This document shows positions 34,047 through 43,873 of a DNA stretch of 64,000 nucleotides, one piece after another (position 1 is the stretch's first letter; the number at the start of each line of letters is the position of its first letter). The translations under genes were made by a program, and so were the position numbers. The stretch lies in assembly GCA_965223045.1 (NCBI GenBank), contig CBDCVN010000013.1, positions 3,472,001 to 3,536,000 of the forward strand. The letters are read 5' to 3'. The DNA is from CBDCVN01 sp965223045 (GTDB lineage Bacteria; Deinococcota; Deinococci; Deinococcales; Trueperaceae). Below the pieces are notes generated by a model. That model did not search any database. It was not told the DNA's origin and worked only from the letters and a program-made list of their open reading frames with translations.

Positions 34047-34628
34047 ATGAAAAACACAAAACCAACAACAGGCCCCAATCCATTTTTAGAAATAGACTAT
34101 TGTTGCCAATTCCATAGGAGTGTTAACCCTTCAGAAGCACCCTTTAACACTACTTCAGAACAAAGAAATATTAGAGCTAAGGAAATGCTTCATCTAATGC
34201 TCGAGCTAGCTGAACAGACAGAGATTAGTGAAGATTTAGGGCTTAGTCATTACTCCTCAGTGCTATTCCACATGCATAAGGACTTTAAGAATGCTATAGC
34301 TGCCTATGGTCCAGAGGTAGCTTTCAGAGCGTTTGGACACTATGCCCTAGCAAGCTTTGCTTTCCTGTGCAGAGAAGCATTGGACATGAAAGACTATGAC
34401 GGTGTAGACCTTGAACCGTTCTTAGCTGAAGTAGTAAAGGTTAAGGAACCATCTCTAATAGGTGAGTTATTCTGCTTGTCTCATGTTAATACCCAAATCA
34501 GTGCAGCACTAAATGAATTACAGGAAACATGGGACATTGCTAAGGTTAAGACTTCTTGGCAAAGTACTCTCTACTTCATGAAACGAAATACTGATTTTGC
34601 TGAGGGTAAGGGGGTTATTGATGCTTAG
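34047..34628 (+). CDS. Hypothetical protein of the plasmid-like module
   Basis: 193 residues, mostly helical (EMLHLMLELAEQTEISEDLGLSHYSSVLFHMHKDFKNAIAAYGPEVAFRAFGHYALASFAFLCREAL). There are no membrane segments or known motifs, though the alanine/aromatic content is high in the middle. It precedes the ParB-methylase gene and overlaps its start by 8 bases (ATGCTTAG), so it is part of the same operon. No family recognised. Confidence 0.5.
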   Translation: MKNTKPTTGPNPFLEIDYCCQFHRSVNPSEAPFNTTSEQRNIRAKEMLHLMLELAEQTEISEDLGLSHYSSVLFHMHKDFKNAIAAYGPEVAFRAFGHYALASFAFLCREALDMKDYDGVDLEPFLAEVVKVKEPSLIGELFCLSHVNTQISAALNELQETWDIAKVKTSWQSTLYFMKRNTDFAEGKGVIDA

Positions 34629-34839
34629 AACAGAGTTACAACAGGTTGAACAAATACCAATAGACAGGTTAGTTTTGCACAGACTCGAGCCCCGTAAAGT
34701 AAGAGAACCTGAACACATACAAGAAATCCTTGAGAGCATAAAAGAGAATGGTTTTGATCACAGTAGAGCTTTAAAAGTTGTACCTGAGAATGGACACTTT
34801 GCTATCTTTGCAGGTGGTACAAGATACAGTGCAATTCTA

Positions 34840-35095
34840 GGGCATGTGGATATGACAAATCAGAAATTGCACGCATTGGATATCAAAACCAAACTAGCCA
34901 GTCTCAGGACAGCTATTTGTTAGAAAATGTGAATTCCAAAAAAAATTGCAGGATAGCCTATATTTGCGAGAAGCTTTAGTTGTTAACCACATAATCTTTA
35001 CCAGATTGCAGAGGAGCTTATGCGTCAGCATCAGGATTATCCAAGGTATTTAAGAGTAGCGTTTTCGATTTCGCACTCTAGGTGTCCACACGCCC
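34840..35095. mobile_element. MITE copy 2 (256 bp) inside the ParB-methylase gene
   Basis: Same unit as 17446-17701. The left end is GGGCATGTGGA (one change from copy 1) and the right end TCCACACGCCC. TA, or CTAG as a palindrome, flanks both sides. Removal restores the ParB frame, which proves insertion into a formerly intact gene. Confidence 0.9.
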
Positions 35096-35995
35096 TAGAA
35101 TTAAATAAAGAAGCTGAAGAAAGTGAGAAGCTATTAGAAATACCTTGCTGGGTTTACAATGACCTCAAAGACTTTGATTTAGTTAGGTTAGCAACTGAGG
35201 ACAATGACTTAAACTCTCTAGCTAGACCTGTTTCTATAACTAGAGTTTGGTGTGAGTACCATAGCCTTACTACAGAGCAACCTAGTCCTAACCCCAACAA
35301 AGCAACTAAAGGGAAATATTGGAGTCAGCTCGAGATAGCTGAAGCAAAAAACATTTCTCAAGGTAAGGTTAGTGAAAGACTAAAGTTTTATAGATGCCTG
35401 CCTAGAGGGTATTGGTCAAAGGTAGGCATTGAAGAAGAAGTAAGGAAAGCATTTAATGAAGGTGAACCACTTAAAAAGTGCTTAACTGAGGAGCATCTGA
35501 AGCACATTTATGCAAATTATCTGTCGACAGATAATTTTGAGGCTTGGTTGACTGAAAAAAGAGTATGGAGTGAACTTTTAGAGGGAGCTATTGAACAAAT
35601 TAAGAAGTCAGGTAGAAAGTCAGTAAGAGCTATTAGGCAAGATGGTGACAGTATTAGGGAAACTATTGCCAAAGCTGAAGAGGTTTATGAAGGCTTACCA
35701 CTCGAGTTAAGAGAGCAGTTTATACAAGTCTTAGCCAAGAGAAAGGCTAGAAGTGTCGTAGCAGTAGAAGAGTGTGAAAGTAACTTGCTAAATGGCTTGC
35801 CAGATGTAAAGGAGTCTAAGGAAACTCTACAACAGGCTGTTAATGAGATGTTGGCATCCTTACCTCACGATTTAGAACAAGACTTTTTAGAGTGTGCTGA
35901 AGGTGCTAAGAGCTTTGAAGATCTCGAAATTTGTAGGACTAGGGTTTTGGAAGCTGAGAGTGAAGCTACTACTAGTGTTGAGGAAAAGACTGAAG

Positions 35996-36160
35996 ACCTT
36001 GACCCAAATTTGGGTCAAGGTAAATTAGAGAGTAGAAACCTTCCGCTGAATTTGGCGGAAGGTTCAGGTGCTTTAGATGAAAATCCTAGTCCGAATTCAG
36101 ACGAAGGTATTAGTAGCAAAGAGAATAAGGGAAAACCTGTGCCGAATTCAGCACAGGTTT
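35996..36160 (+). repeat. Four hairpin units in the linker coding region of the ParB-methylase
   Basis: Unit 1 at 35996-36021 is a perfect 26-base palindrome centred on AAATTT. Unit 2 has a 10-base stem 36037-36046/36055-36064 with loop TGAATTTG. Unit 3 near 36085-36108 is imperfect with loop CGAATTCA. Unit 4 has a 10-base stem 36133-36142/36151-36160 with loop CGAATTCA. The loops and reading frame are constant, encoding PN-L/S (P-L-N-L in unit 2) followed by G/A/D-Q/E, while the stem sequences differ but keep pairing. Confidence 0.85.
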
Positions 36161-37184
36161 CAGATGATGAGCATAAAAAGGTTATAAAGCAATTAACCCT
36201 CGAGCAAAAGACAAAGGTATTCAACAATTACCGACTAGGTGATTTTAGAGAAGTTATAGAAGAATGCAAGGATTCAGGCACTCTTAAACCTAAGTCAGTC
36301 AAGTTGATATGCTGTGATCCTCCATACGGCAAAGATTATCAATCTAATAGGAGGTATCAAAGTTCAAAGCTTTCTAAGATAGAAGGTGATTCTGATTTAA
36401 TCAGTGCTCAAGAGGCTTTAGGTTCTATGCTCGAGCTAACCAATGACCTGATGCTAGATAACTCTCACCTACTGGTAAAATCTAGCTTCAAGAGTTTTTG
36501 TTGGATGCAAGAGTTAATTCAGGCTTGTGACTGGAAGGTTCAAGAACCTGTAGTGTGGTCAAAGATAGGTCATGGCGCTGGCAATGTTGTTAGTAGTTTT
36601 GCTCCATGTTGTGAGATTGTTATTCACGCTACTAGAGGTAATGCACTTGTCAGACCACGGATTAGAGCATTAGTTGAAACTACAAACAAGAAAGAAACTA
36701 ATCATCCTATGGAGACACACTTTAGCTTATGGCAACAATTAATTGAAAGTACTACCCTCTTTGGTGATTTGATATTAGATTCTTTTGCTGGCACTGGCAG
36801 CGTTCCTATTGCAGCACAGACGCTTAATAGACAATGGTTTGCAGTAGAAATAAATGAAGGATATAGAGAAGAAGGTATACAACGGATTCTAGACCTACAG
36901 GAGGCCCTCTAAGTGCTTAAAGAAATGCTTGATGGTAATTTAAAGCCAGAATTACGCTTTGATGACTTGCTCGAGACAATCCAAATAACTCATAACACCC
37001 AAAGTCTTTTGGAGTTGATGAAAACAACGCCACAAGAACGGGCAAGAAGAGCACCTTTAATTAGAAGTTTGTTAAGGCAAGTGGGTATGCTGTCTTTGAA
37101 TGTTGCACCTGATTCTCAGCACCTCGTAGCTGAATTTGGTAATACCTTAATGCAATTGCACAGTCTTTTTAGCAAAGCTATTAA

Positions 37185-38714
37185 TATTACAGCGCAATGT
37201 TGCATATTAAGTAAGGGGAAGTGCGAAAAAAGTGCGAGTGTGAATAATAAATTAAGGCTATGAAAAACATTTATAAAGCACACAATGAAATATTAGAAGA
37301 GGCCGTAAATTTAAGTCCTCCAGAATGCAACTTAGTTGAAGCAGATATAGAAGCGCTAGCAAAAGAACTCAAAGAATACGTAGCAGAGTTTGAAGAAGCA
37401 TTTAAACGACCTGAAAGTTTGATCTGGACAGGACATTATCTAAAAGGTTTGTTAAGCAACCTTGATCGAAAAAATATAGAAGCAATGGCACTATCAATAG
37501 GACTGAATGTCCGTAGCATGCAAAACTTTGTAGGACAAAGCCCTTGGCAGTTAGAACCTGTGATTGACACGCATCAAAAACTTATTGCAGAAAGTTTAGG
37601 TAATGATGGAGTACTGATAGTTGATGAATCAGGGAATGTAAAACAAGGAAAAAGCTCAGTAGGAGTAGCAAGGCAATATTGTGGATCAGTAGGAAAAGTG
37701 GAGAACAGTCAAGTAGGAGTATACCTAGGGTATGCCAGTAACAAAGGACATACCTTAACAGAAGGGCAGTTGTACTTACCAGAACAATGGTTTGATAAAG
37801 AGCATGAACAAAAAAGGGAAGAATGTGGAGTGCCAAAGGATCTAGAATTTAGAACCAAACCAGAAATAGCGTTAGGAATGATAAAAAAGACAGAAGAGAG
37901 AGGGCGTTTGAGCTTTGAATATGTGCTAGCAGATGCATTGTATGGAAATAATATCGAGTTTAGAGATGGAGTAGCTGAATTAGGAAAAAAGTACTTTACA
38001 GCAGTATCTTGCGATACGCAGGTATACAAGGAGAAGCCAGAGGTCAAGGTACCTGAATATAAAGGTAGGGGAAGGAAGCCGAAACTAGCAAGGGCAAATA
38101 TTGAATCAATACGGATAGATGAGTTAGCAAAGGAAATAGAAGCAGAAAAATGGAGTAAACATGTAGTGAAAGAAGGAAGTAAAGGGCCAATAGTATGTGA
38201 ATTTGCCTTTGAGCGAATATGGGAAACAAGGGGAGAAGAAGAGCCAGTGGAACTGTGGTTGGTAATTCGGCGTAACCTAAATGAGAAAAGAGAGATAAGC
38301 TATTATTTGTGCAATGACTCAGAAGAAGTCAGCCTAGAAACATTAGTGTGGCTAAGTGGAATGAGATGGCCGATAGAAACATCGTTTGAGGAATCAAAAG
38401 AAGAACTGGGGCTTGATCACTACGAAACTAGAAGCTACTTAGGTTGGCATCACCATATACTATTAACTTGTCTAGCACATCATTTTCTGGTGAGGATGCG
38501 TTTAATGTTAGGAGAAAAGTCTCCAGCTTTAACTTTGCCACAGGCAAGAGTGCTGCTCAAGGCAGCAATACCGTTACCTAGATTGACAATAGCTCAATCA
38601 CTAAATCTAATTCGTTACTATCAGCGCAGAAATTATACTGCTTATGCTTCGCATCGAAAACGTACTCTTGCTATATTGTCTAGGAGTTATATTCCATGAC
38701 ATTGCGCTGTAATA
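37185..38714 (+). mobile_element. IS701-family insertion sequence (1530 bp)
   Basis: Inverted ends TATTACAGCGCAATGT match exactly on both sides, flanked by TTAA (37181-37184 and 38715-38718). TTAA fits the YTAR-type target duplication of IS701. One transposase gene is inside; no CTCGAG. Confidence 0.9.
37260..38699 (+). CDS. IS701-family transposase
   Basis: 479 residues. GVLIVDESGNVKQGKSSVGVARQYCGSVGKVENSQVGVYLGYA is the signature first-Asp region of IS701 (DDE_5) transposases; VLADALYGNN carries the second Asp; SGMRWPIETSFEESKEELGLDHYETRSYLGWHHHI the Glu. The C-terminus (QRRNYTAYASHRKRTLAIL) is the usual one. The gene is intact and 75 bases from the left end of the element. Confidence 0.92.
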   Translation: MKNIYKAHNEILEEAVNLSPPECNLVEADIEALAKELKEYVAEFEEAFKRPESLIWTGHYLKGLLSNLDRKNIEAMALSIGLNVRSMQNFVGQSPWQLEPVIDTHQKLIAESLGNDGVLIVDESGNVKQGKSSVGVARQYCGSVGKVENSQVGVYLGYASNKGHTLTEGQLYLPEQWFDKEHEQKREECGVPKDLEFRTKPEIALGMIKKTEERGRLSFEYVLADALYGNNIEFRDGVAELGKKYFTAVSCDTQVYKEKPEVKVPEYKGRGRKPKLARANIESIRIDELAKEIEAEKWSKHVVKEGSKGPIVCEFAFERIWETRGEEEPVELWLVIRRNLNEKREISYYLCNDSEEVSLETLVWLSGMRWPIETSFEESKEELGLDHYETRSYLGWHHHILLTCLAHHFLVRMRLMLGEKSPALTLPQARVLLKAAIPLPRLTIAQSLNLIRYYQRRNYTAYASHRKRTLAILSRSYIP

Positions 38715-39083
38715 TTAATAGACCTGAAGTATCTTCAGATATGGCTTTAAAAGGGTTAACTAGCTATGTGTCAATGATTGATGTTTGTCATTACAAATAT
38801 ATGGGCTTTGGTGATGGAACTGAAGAAGAGCCAGATTTTAGCAACATAAATACAAAACGCATGGATGAAATGGAGTTAGGGCAAGTACTAGGCATCAAGA
38901 TACTTGATAATATGTTGTGTGAGTGCATTATTAATAAGGAGTGGGATTATAAAGAGGTGCTCGAGACATGGCTAGATAAACCCCTAACGCTCAAAGATTC
39001 CGTGATGATAATGGGTAAAGATGGACAGCTTAGGCCCTACCCTAAAAGCAAAAGTGCTGCTTTTAAGGCATAAATCCAGATCA

Positions 39084-39347
39084 TTACTTTTCAGGGTCAA
39101 TACTGAAAAGTGATGGTTTTAAGGCATCAATAGGGAAAGGGGCATTGCTTAATTCCCCAAATTCCAAAATTCTAAATTTACGCTTGATGTGAGCTAACTT
39201 TTTCTTTGCAGCTTTTTTACTCTCTTCTTCTGAGGGGAGTAAATGTTCCATGCCAGCTTCTATAAGGAATTGGCGAATGGTTTCTATAGATTCTTGGCAA
39301 GTGGTTTGCCAATCTTCTTTAGTTTCCACTAACTGCACCAATTGCAT
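39084..39347 (-). CDS. Hypothetical protein downstream of a small-terminase-like gene
   Basis: 87 residues (LVQLVETKEDWQTTCQESIETIRQFLIEAGMEHLLPSEEESKKAAKKKLAHIKRKFRILEF). A first amphipathic helix and a lysine-rich middle are visible. It overlaps the gene at 39319-39768 by 29 bases on the same strand, so it is translated from the same message. No family recognised. Confidence 0.5.
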   Translation of the reverse strand: MQLVQLVETKEDWQTTCQESIETIRQFLIEAGMEHLLPSEEESKKAAKKKLAHIKRKFRILEFGELSNAPFPIDALKPSLFSIDPEK

Positions 39348-39768
39348 TGAAGTCTTCGTGTAGAATATTGAGTTGTCCTATTCTTGCAGACATGAGTTTC
39401 TCTGTTGCTCTGATATCAGCAGAGATTTTTAATGCTCCCACAACAGAATGTATCATTTCAGGAGTCATTTCATCTGATTGTGCTGCCCTTTCAATAAAAT
39501 CTAGGCAACTGTTGCATGCTTTTGTTAATCGTATAGATAATTCTTCATCATATCTATTCTTCTTTTCAGTGTAGAGGTAAGCTAAGTATGGATCTTCAGA
39601 AAGCCTTACTTTATAGTTTGATACTGTTCGTTCACTAATTCCAAAGTCTTTTGCTGCTTGTTTAACACCATTCAACAAACAACTAAGCAATACATTTGCA
39701 GCACGTTCATAGTCGAAGTTTTTCCCTGCTTTTCTTTCTAATTCTAGTGTCTCAGTAGGGGTGTTCAT
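39319..39768 (-). CDS. Small-terminase-like helix-turn-helix protein
   Basis: 149 residues. FDYERAANVLLSCLLNGVKQAAKDFGISERTVSNYKVRL is a helix-turn-helix of the kind in phage small terminase subunits and some transposon regulators, with recognition helix SERTVSNYK. The helical remainder (YTEKKNRYDEELSIRLTKACNSCLDFIERAAQ...VVGALKISADIRATEKLMSARIGQ) fits the oligomerisation part. It would bind DNA at the packaging site. The large subunit genes are 20 kb to the left; no packaging partner lies next to it. Confidence 0.6.
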   Translation of the reverse strand: MNTPTETLELERKAGKNFDYERAANVLLSCLLNGVKQAAKDFGISERTVSNYKVRLSEDPYLAYLYTEKKNRYDEELSIRLTKACNSCLDFIERAAQSDEMTPEMIHSVVGALKISADIRATEKLMSARIGQLNILHEDFNAIGAVSGN

Positions 39769-40078
39769 ATATTTATTATGGCATAGCTTTTTTAGTAGGA
39801 AAAGTGCTGTAAGTGTTTTTTAGTTAAAGATTGAAAAATAAGTGCTGAAAAGGATACTTGTTTTTCATGTTGGCTAAGTAGGTAAATTGATAGCTCGAGT
39901 ACCTCGAACAACCAACTACCAAACACTTTAGCAAAGTCTGAACGCTAATTAACGGGCCTAACGGTATTAAACTCAGGGGCAACCACTTCTGTATGCATCC
40001 TCTGTAACTGAATTCTAGACTTAATTGGGCTACTGGTGTGAGCGTCCCACTGCAGTAATAGTTAGATTGATTTCCTTA
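39769..40078. other. Gene-free stretch at the end of the plasmid-like module
   Basis: 310 bases between same-strand genes. It contains one CTCGAG (near 39894) followed by CTCGAA, and no ORF, tRNA or clear promoter that I can identify. I looked for a second copy of the tRNA-Met 3' end here and found none. Confidence 0.4.
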
Positions 40079-41149
40079 CTATGACGCTTTGTCCCTAACG
40101 GCCCAACCAATACTAGGAGTTAGCGCTTTTGTTTGATGATCCTGTTTAATACCAACAAATCCAGAATAAAATTCCATAGGATATGAACTACCAAGGTATT
40201 CCCAAGTAAAATCTACTTTCACCAGTCCAGAAGGCAGATGATTGAATTCACAGCCATATCTATTGCTTGGGCGACGACCTAAAAATGGATTTCTCCAAAG
40301 AAGCACTTCTCCAACATCTTCATTGTAATCTTCAAAATCTTCATCATATTCTATGTCAACTAGATAAGGAAAAAATTGAATACACCACCCATTAATTTTT
40401 TCCACTGAACCACTATCCTCATTTTCAGGAATATACTTAAAGATTCCACGCCAAAATTTGTAATCAACCTTTCCGTCCATTGTTTGTATGATTTTTTTCA
40501 GAATGGGAGATAATTTCCTCACCCACCAATCTAAACCATAGGAAGACAAATTTTGAAATTTATCTAGAATTTCTACCCAATCTTTTTTGTTCCCAATTAT
40601 AGTTATTTCAGGTATACCGCACAAAGTTCCACATACATATTCAAAATATTTTTTAACAGCACTCATTGTAGTAATCTGAAACGCAATTTTTTCTACTTCT
40701 CCAGTTGTTGAAAACTCAGCATCAATGGAATTAAAAAACGATTCTGTTGTATTTTCTTGAACTTTTTTGGAAAACTCTTTAATTACATCACCCCAAGGGT
40801 TTGTACTGCTTCCCTTAACAAGGGTATCGTTTCGAATTGTAATACGCTTTCTTCCTGCATGAGGAACAATCATACTGCGATATTCCTCTGCATTTTCATT
40901 TATATGCTCAGAGACTCCTTGACATATGACTAACCAAACAATATCTGGAGATAAAATCAATGGGCGATGTTCTGAAAAAGCGCGATATATAGCATAAATA
41001 AATGGATGTACTTCTGAAGAGACTATTTTTTCTGTACAGTTATTGGAAGCTTCTATTTTAAACTCAATTCTTGTTTCAACAGCTTCTTGGAAAGATGTCT
41101 CATCCAACAAGTTTGAAGCGATATCAATATTATCAAATCTAATTTTCAT
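40079..41149 (-). CDS. DUF4419 protein
   Basis: 356 residues. HPFIYAIYRAFSEHRPLILSPDIVWLVICQGVSEHINENAEEYRSMIV matches the start of DUF4419, and GLDWWVRKLSPILKKIIQTMDGKVDYKFWRGIFKY with WCIQFFPYLVD and LPSGLVKVDFTWEYLG its later blocks. The family is of unknown function and occurs in bacteria, fungi and social amoebae. It is a single transcript with no coupled gene. Its presence in an integrated element suggests cargo. No signal peptide. Confidence 0.8.
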   Translation of the reverse strand: MKIRFDNIDIASNLLDETSFQEAVETRIEFKIEASNNCTEKIVSSEVHPFIYAIYRAFSEHRPLILSPDIVWLVICQGVSEHINENAEEYRSMIVPHAGRKRITIRNDTLVKGSSTNPWGDVIKEFSKKVQENTTESFFNSIDAEFSTTGEVEKIAFQITTMSAVKKYFEYVCGTLCGIPEITIIGNKKDWVEILDKFQNLSSYGLDWWVRKLSPILKKIIQTMDGKVDYKFWRGIFKYIPENEDSGSVEKINGWCIQFFPYLVDIEYDEDFEDYNEDVGEVLLWRNPFLGRRPSNRYGCEFNHLPSGLVKVDFTWEYLGSSYPMEFYSGFVGIKQDHQTKALTPSIGWAVRDKAS

Positions 41150-41447
41150 GTTTCCTTCTACAATATTTCAAAGATATAACGGCGTAAAGCTTAGGTGTGC
41201 ACACTTTTATTTACACTCCTCTGAAACAGCTTCTACACTTAATTGCGCCTCACATGTGTGCGTCACACTGAAGCGACAGTTAGACCAAACGTTTGATAAG
41301 TAATCCCTGTAGTAATTCATGTTTTAATTTATTTTGAGCTTCCAAGTTCCGACAAATTACTAATTATTTTTCTTAATTTAGTCTACCACACGAAACCTAA
41401 AAACCTTTGTGCCAAGAGTTTAATATTCCATATCCCAACTATTGTGA

Positions 41448-42566
41448 TTATGGATGATATTGAGTAACACCATTACTGTCTTGTATCCAACCACGACGTG
41501 TAGTACTTTGCCCTTCAACACCACCAGCAAATTGCATCATAAAAGAAGTGGCAGGACCTTCATCCCATATAATAAAGTCCCCCAAGTGATTACCTGAAAT
41601 TAGACTCTTACTACCTTGCTCTCCTATATATATAGCATAACCTGCTTCTGGATCATGGTTACCATCCTTGATTTTGAAGCCATTCTCAGGACTAAAAAAA
41701 TTTCCTGTTATAGTGTTTGATTGTGACAGTACTGTACCCTTAATCATAATTCCATGTGGGAAACCCTCTGCACATTTAGTACGTCCAATGCGGTTACCCA
41801 AACACTCAAAGTAGTTCCCCTCAACTTTATTGGAAATGACTTCTTCAAGACAGATAGCTGCCCTATTTTCATCAGAAGAATAGAATGGTATATCTACTAT
41901 ATTAGCTACAATTGTATTATTTATTGCTAGCGTTGATAAACCTGGATTTGGATGTTGCGTATTTCCTTCAATTTGGATTCCATTACTAGTCCAATGTCTA
42001 ACCCAATTACTGCGAATTTCTCCTCCAATACCTCTATCCCAGTAAATACCTTTTTTAGTATTGAAAATTCTATTTCCAATTATCCTTGCAGAATAAGGCA
42101 AAGACATTTTTATACCATAACCTGTGCTAAAATGGTGAATAAAAAGATTCTCTATGGTGACTTGGTGAAGAGCCTCACGAGGGGGAACTCCATTAGCAGG
42201 ACTTTCTTCAGCAAAATCTATGGCAGCTGCTGCCTTATCATTTCCTGTGAGCTTAAAATCCTGTAACTTTAAACCATGTATATCACCTTCCTTTTTAATA
42301 GCAGACTCATCACCCACATACTTTAATTCGCTTCGCCATCCACTACCTCTAATTCGGTGAATTTTACTTATATTGTCAAGAGTACTTGTAATATTGAGCG
42401 ACTCATTAAACTCCCAAACACCTGGTGGGAAATACAACTCACCACCATCTTGCAATGCTGCTGATAGTGCTTCTTGAATTGGTGCAGTATTATCAATACC
42501 GTCACCCGATATAGCACCGTATGCTGCCACATTGTAAACTCGATTGACTATATTTGTAGGAACCAT
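41448..42566 (-). CDS. Right-handed beta-helix protein (pectate-lyase superfamily)
   Basis: 372 residues without a signal peptide. The N-terminus VYNVAAYGAISGDGIDNTAPIQEALSAALQDGGELYFPPGVWEF is the standard opening of the Pectate_lyase_3 / GH28-like family. The rest is a repeated N-x-I/V pattern (ENLFIHHF, NRIFNTKKGIYWDRG, NNTIVANIVDIPF, SNTITGNFF) of stacked beta-helix coils. Members include phage tail-spike and surface polysaccharide-binding proteins. In this element it could be a spike-like depolymerase or plain cargo. Confidence 0.75.
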   Translation of the reverse strand: MVPTNIVNRVYNVAAYGAISGDGIDNTAPIQEALSAALQDGGELYFPPGVWEFNESLNITSTLDNISKIHRIRGSGWRSELKYVGDESAIKKEGDIHGLKLQDFKLTGNDKAAAAIDFAEESPANGVPPREALHQVTIENLFIHHFSTGYGIKMSLPYSARIIGNRIFNTKKGIYWDRGIGGEIRSNWVRHWTSNGIQIEGNTQHPNPGLSTLAINNTIVANIVDIPFYSSDENRAAICLEEVISNKVEGNYFECLGNRIGRTKCAEGFPHGIMIKGTVLSQSNTITGNFFSPENGFKIKDGNHDPEAGYAIYIGEQGSKSLISGNHLGDFIIWDEGPATSFMMQFAGGVEGQSTTRRGWIQDSNGVTQYHP

Positions 42567-43189
42567 TGTTCATCATCCCTTTCATAAATGTCTAACTAGT
42601 ATTGAACACCTAAATAGGTGCATAACTACCTACTTTAATACACCTCAATAGGCACATAATAATCCTTATTTTTAACCATTAAACCACTCCCAAACAAAAC
42701 AAAGTCTTATTAAAACCATTTACAATTACACCTTTTTCGTCCATATATTCAATAATAAACCCAATTTGGGTGTATAATCACTTTGAACTTAATCAATGTT
42801 TTTCTTGTTACACAGGGGGAGTAATGACCGAGATCCCCTCATAATTTAATGCTGACATTTACACCTCTTCAATTAAAACCACCTTTCTTAATGTAGTACA
42901 TCTCACCTACTATAAATTTTCAAAGCTATGTCAGCAAGCTTAAATTTTAAGGTGTATCTGAGTGATTTGACTTGCTGACCTAAAATAATAAGACTTCTAG
43001 CAAGACTAAAGTGTAATTCAGGCCATTGAACTAATTGACAAGCCTTATCCGCCTCTGACACGTTGTTAGAGGGTGCGTTGTGAGAGTCATCTCATGGCTC
43101 ATATGAAGGTGTTTTGACTGAAGCTGTAAATACTATGAACACTTGCAAAATCCTATAGATTAAAGCTCACAGCACAAGTCTTTTAGCAT
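42567..43189. promoter_or_regulatory. Long intergenic region with an operator-like dyad
   Basis: 623 bases. CACCTAAATAGGTG (42607-42620) is a dyad with a 2-base centre, and the related CACCTCAATAGG lies at 42641-42652, both just upstream of the beta-helix gene read leftward. ACCCAATTTGGGT near 42760-42772 is another short dyad. These could be repressor sites. No gene, tRNA fragment or strong promoter could be placed in the rest. Confidence 0.4.
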
Positions 43190-43873
43190 TTAGCTAGCCA
43201 AAGAAATTATGTTACCTTCTTTGGGCTTTTTAAGTTTCTCCATCAATTCTTTAAGCTGTTTTAGCTCTTTAGTACTTAAGTTTGAATAGTCTAGTTCCTC
43301 TTGTTGCTGCATCCTTGCTAATTTCTCTATGCTACTTTCTCCATTTAGGTAGTGCTCGAGCTTAGAATCCAAAGGCATTCCCAAGGCTCTTCTACCAAGT
43401 TTGGAAAATTCTTCTATTTTGGTGTGAATGCTAGACAGTATTTCGTGTGGTTTTTGTGTTACCTTCACTGTTTTTGATATGTTGCCTTGCTCATCTCTAA
43501 TATAGACTTCTTTAACTACTGTTTCTAAAGGGGTATTAAGTGCGCTCTTAAAGAGTCTATCTATGTAGGTTTTTAGTTTTTTTGCTTCTTCTAGTTCTGC
43601 TTTTTGGTGCTCGAGTCTATTCCTTATTAATTGATCCTCAAAGACCTTTCGTTCTTTCTCTTCTAGGTATAGGTCGTATGCTTTTGCCCTTTCTGAGTAG
43701 TTAAACTTAATAGACCACTTTTCAAGCCATTTCTTATAGTGTTTATTTTGCCCTAGTTTTACCCTAGTTTTCTCAAGGCTTCTGTATGGTCCTAAGTCTC
43801 TGTAGGTGCAAAAAGCCATGTAGGCTTTGTGAGATTCTTGAGGGAGTTTATCCCAGGGGTTATTAGTTATCAT
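43190..43873 (-). CDS. Small-terminase-like phage protein, paralogue 2
   Basis: 227 residues. The first 90 residues (NPWDKLPQESHKAYMAFCTYRDLGPYRSLEKTRVKLGQNKHYKKWLEKWSIKFNYSERAKAYDLYLEEKE) match a domain common in phage genes near or called small terminase: W-D-x-x-P-x-E-S-x-x-A-Y-x-A-F-x-x-Y-R-D-L-G-x-x-R-S-L. A coiled region follows, then FSKLGRRALGMPLD. It overlaps the upstream paralogue at 43873 (TAATGA-type junction). The two proteins share layout from end to end. Confidence 0.6.
   Translation of the reverse strand: MITNNPWDKLPQESHKAYMAFCTYRDLGPYRSLEKTRVKLGQNKHYKKWLEKWSIKFNYSERAKAYDLYLEEKERKVFEDQLIRNRLEHQKAELEEAKKLKTYIDRLFKSALNTPLETVVKEVYIRDEQGNISKTVKVTQKPHEILSSIHTKIEEFSKLGRRALGMPLDSKLEHYLNGESSIEKLARMQQQEELDYSNLSTKELKQLKELMEKLKKPKEGNIISLAS

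Larger units (their letters stand above)
34621..36912 (+). pseudogene. ParB-like domain fused to DNA methyltransferase, split by a MITE
   Basis: Part 1 is 34621-34839, part 2 from 35098. Removing the MITE and one TA rejoins the frame as GCA ATT CTA GAA TTA, giving about 677 residues. The N-terminus (EQIPIDRLVLHRLEPRKVREPEHIQEILESIKENG...VVPENGHFAIFAGGTRYSAIL) is the ParB/Spo0J nuclease-like domain. A KorB-like helix-turn-helix follows (WSQLEIAEAKNISQGKVSERLKFYRCL), then a long variable linker. The C-terminal 200 residues are an N4/N6 DNA methylase with ICCDPPYGKDY (motif IV) and LDSFAGTGSVPIAAQTLNRQWFAVEI (motif I), the circularly permuted order of beta-type enzymes. Such ParB-methylase fusions occur on phages and plasmids. 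The residual frame from 35020 lacks most of the ParB core but could still make HTH plus methylase. Confidence 0.85.
36913..39073 (+). pseudogene. Hypothetical protein gene split by an IS701-type element
   Basis: Part 1 is 36913-37184, part 2 38719-39073. With the IS and one TTAA removed they read ...SLFSKAINRPEVSSDMALKG... in one frame, about 208 residues. The first half is helical (DDLLETIQITHNTQSLLELMKTTPQERARRAPLIRSLLRQVG), the second acidic (MDEMELGQVLGIKILDNMLCECIINKEWDYKEVLETWLDKPLTL). No family is recognised. The start is GTG, directly after the ParB-methylase stop, so the gene was the last of that operon. Confidence 0.75.

Noticed and set aside
34840..35097. Open frame starting at 35020 as the natural start of the methylase protein
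   Set aside because: The first 26 codons lie in the MITE; the same bases open a frame in the other MITE copy (17626-17826). The original start is at 34621, shown by exact rejoining of the ParB domain.
36913..39073. Two separate small genes flanking a transposase
   Set aside because: The two halves rejoin in frame across the TTAA duplication, so they are one interrupted gene.
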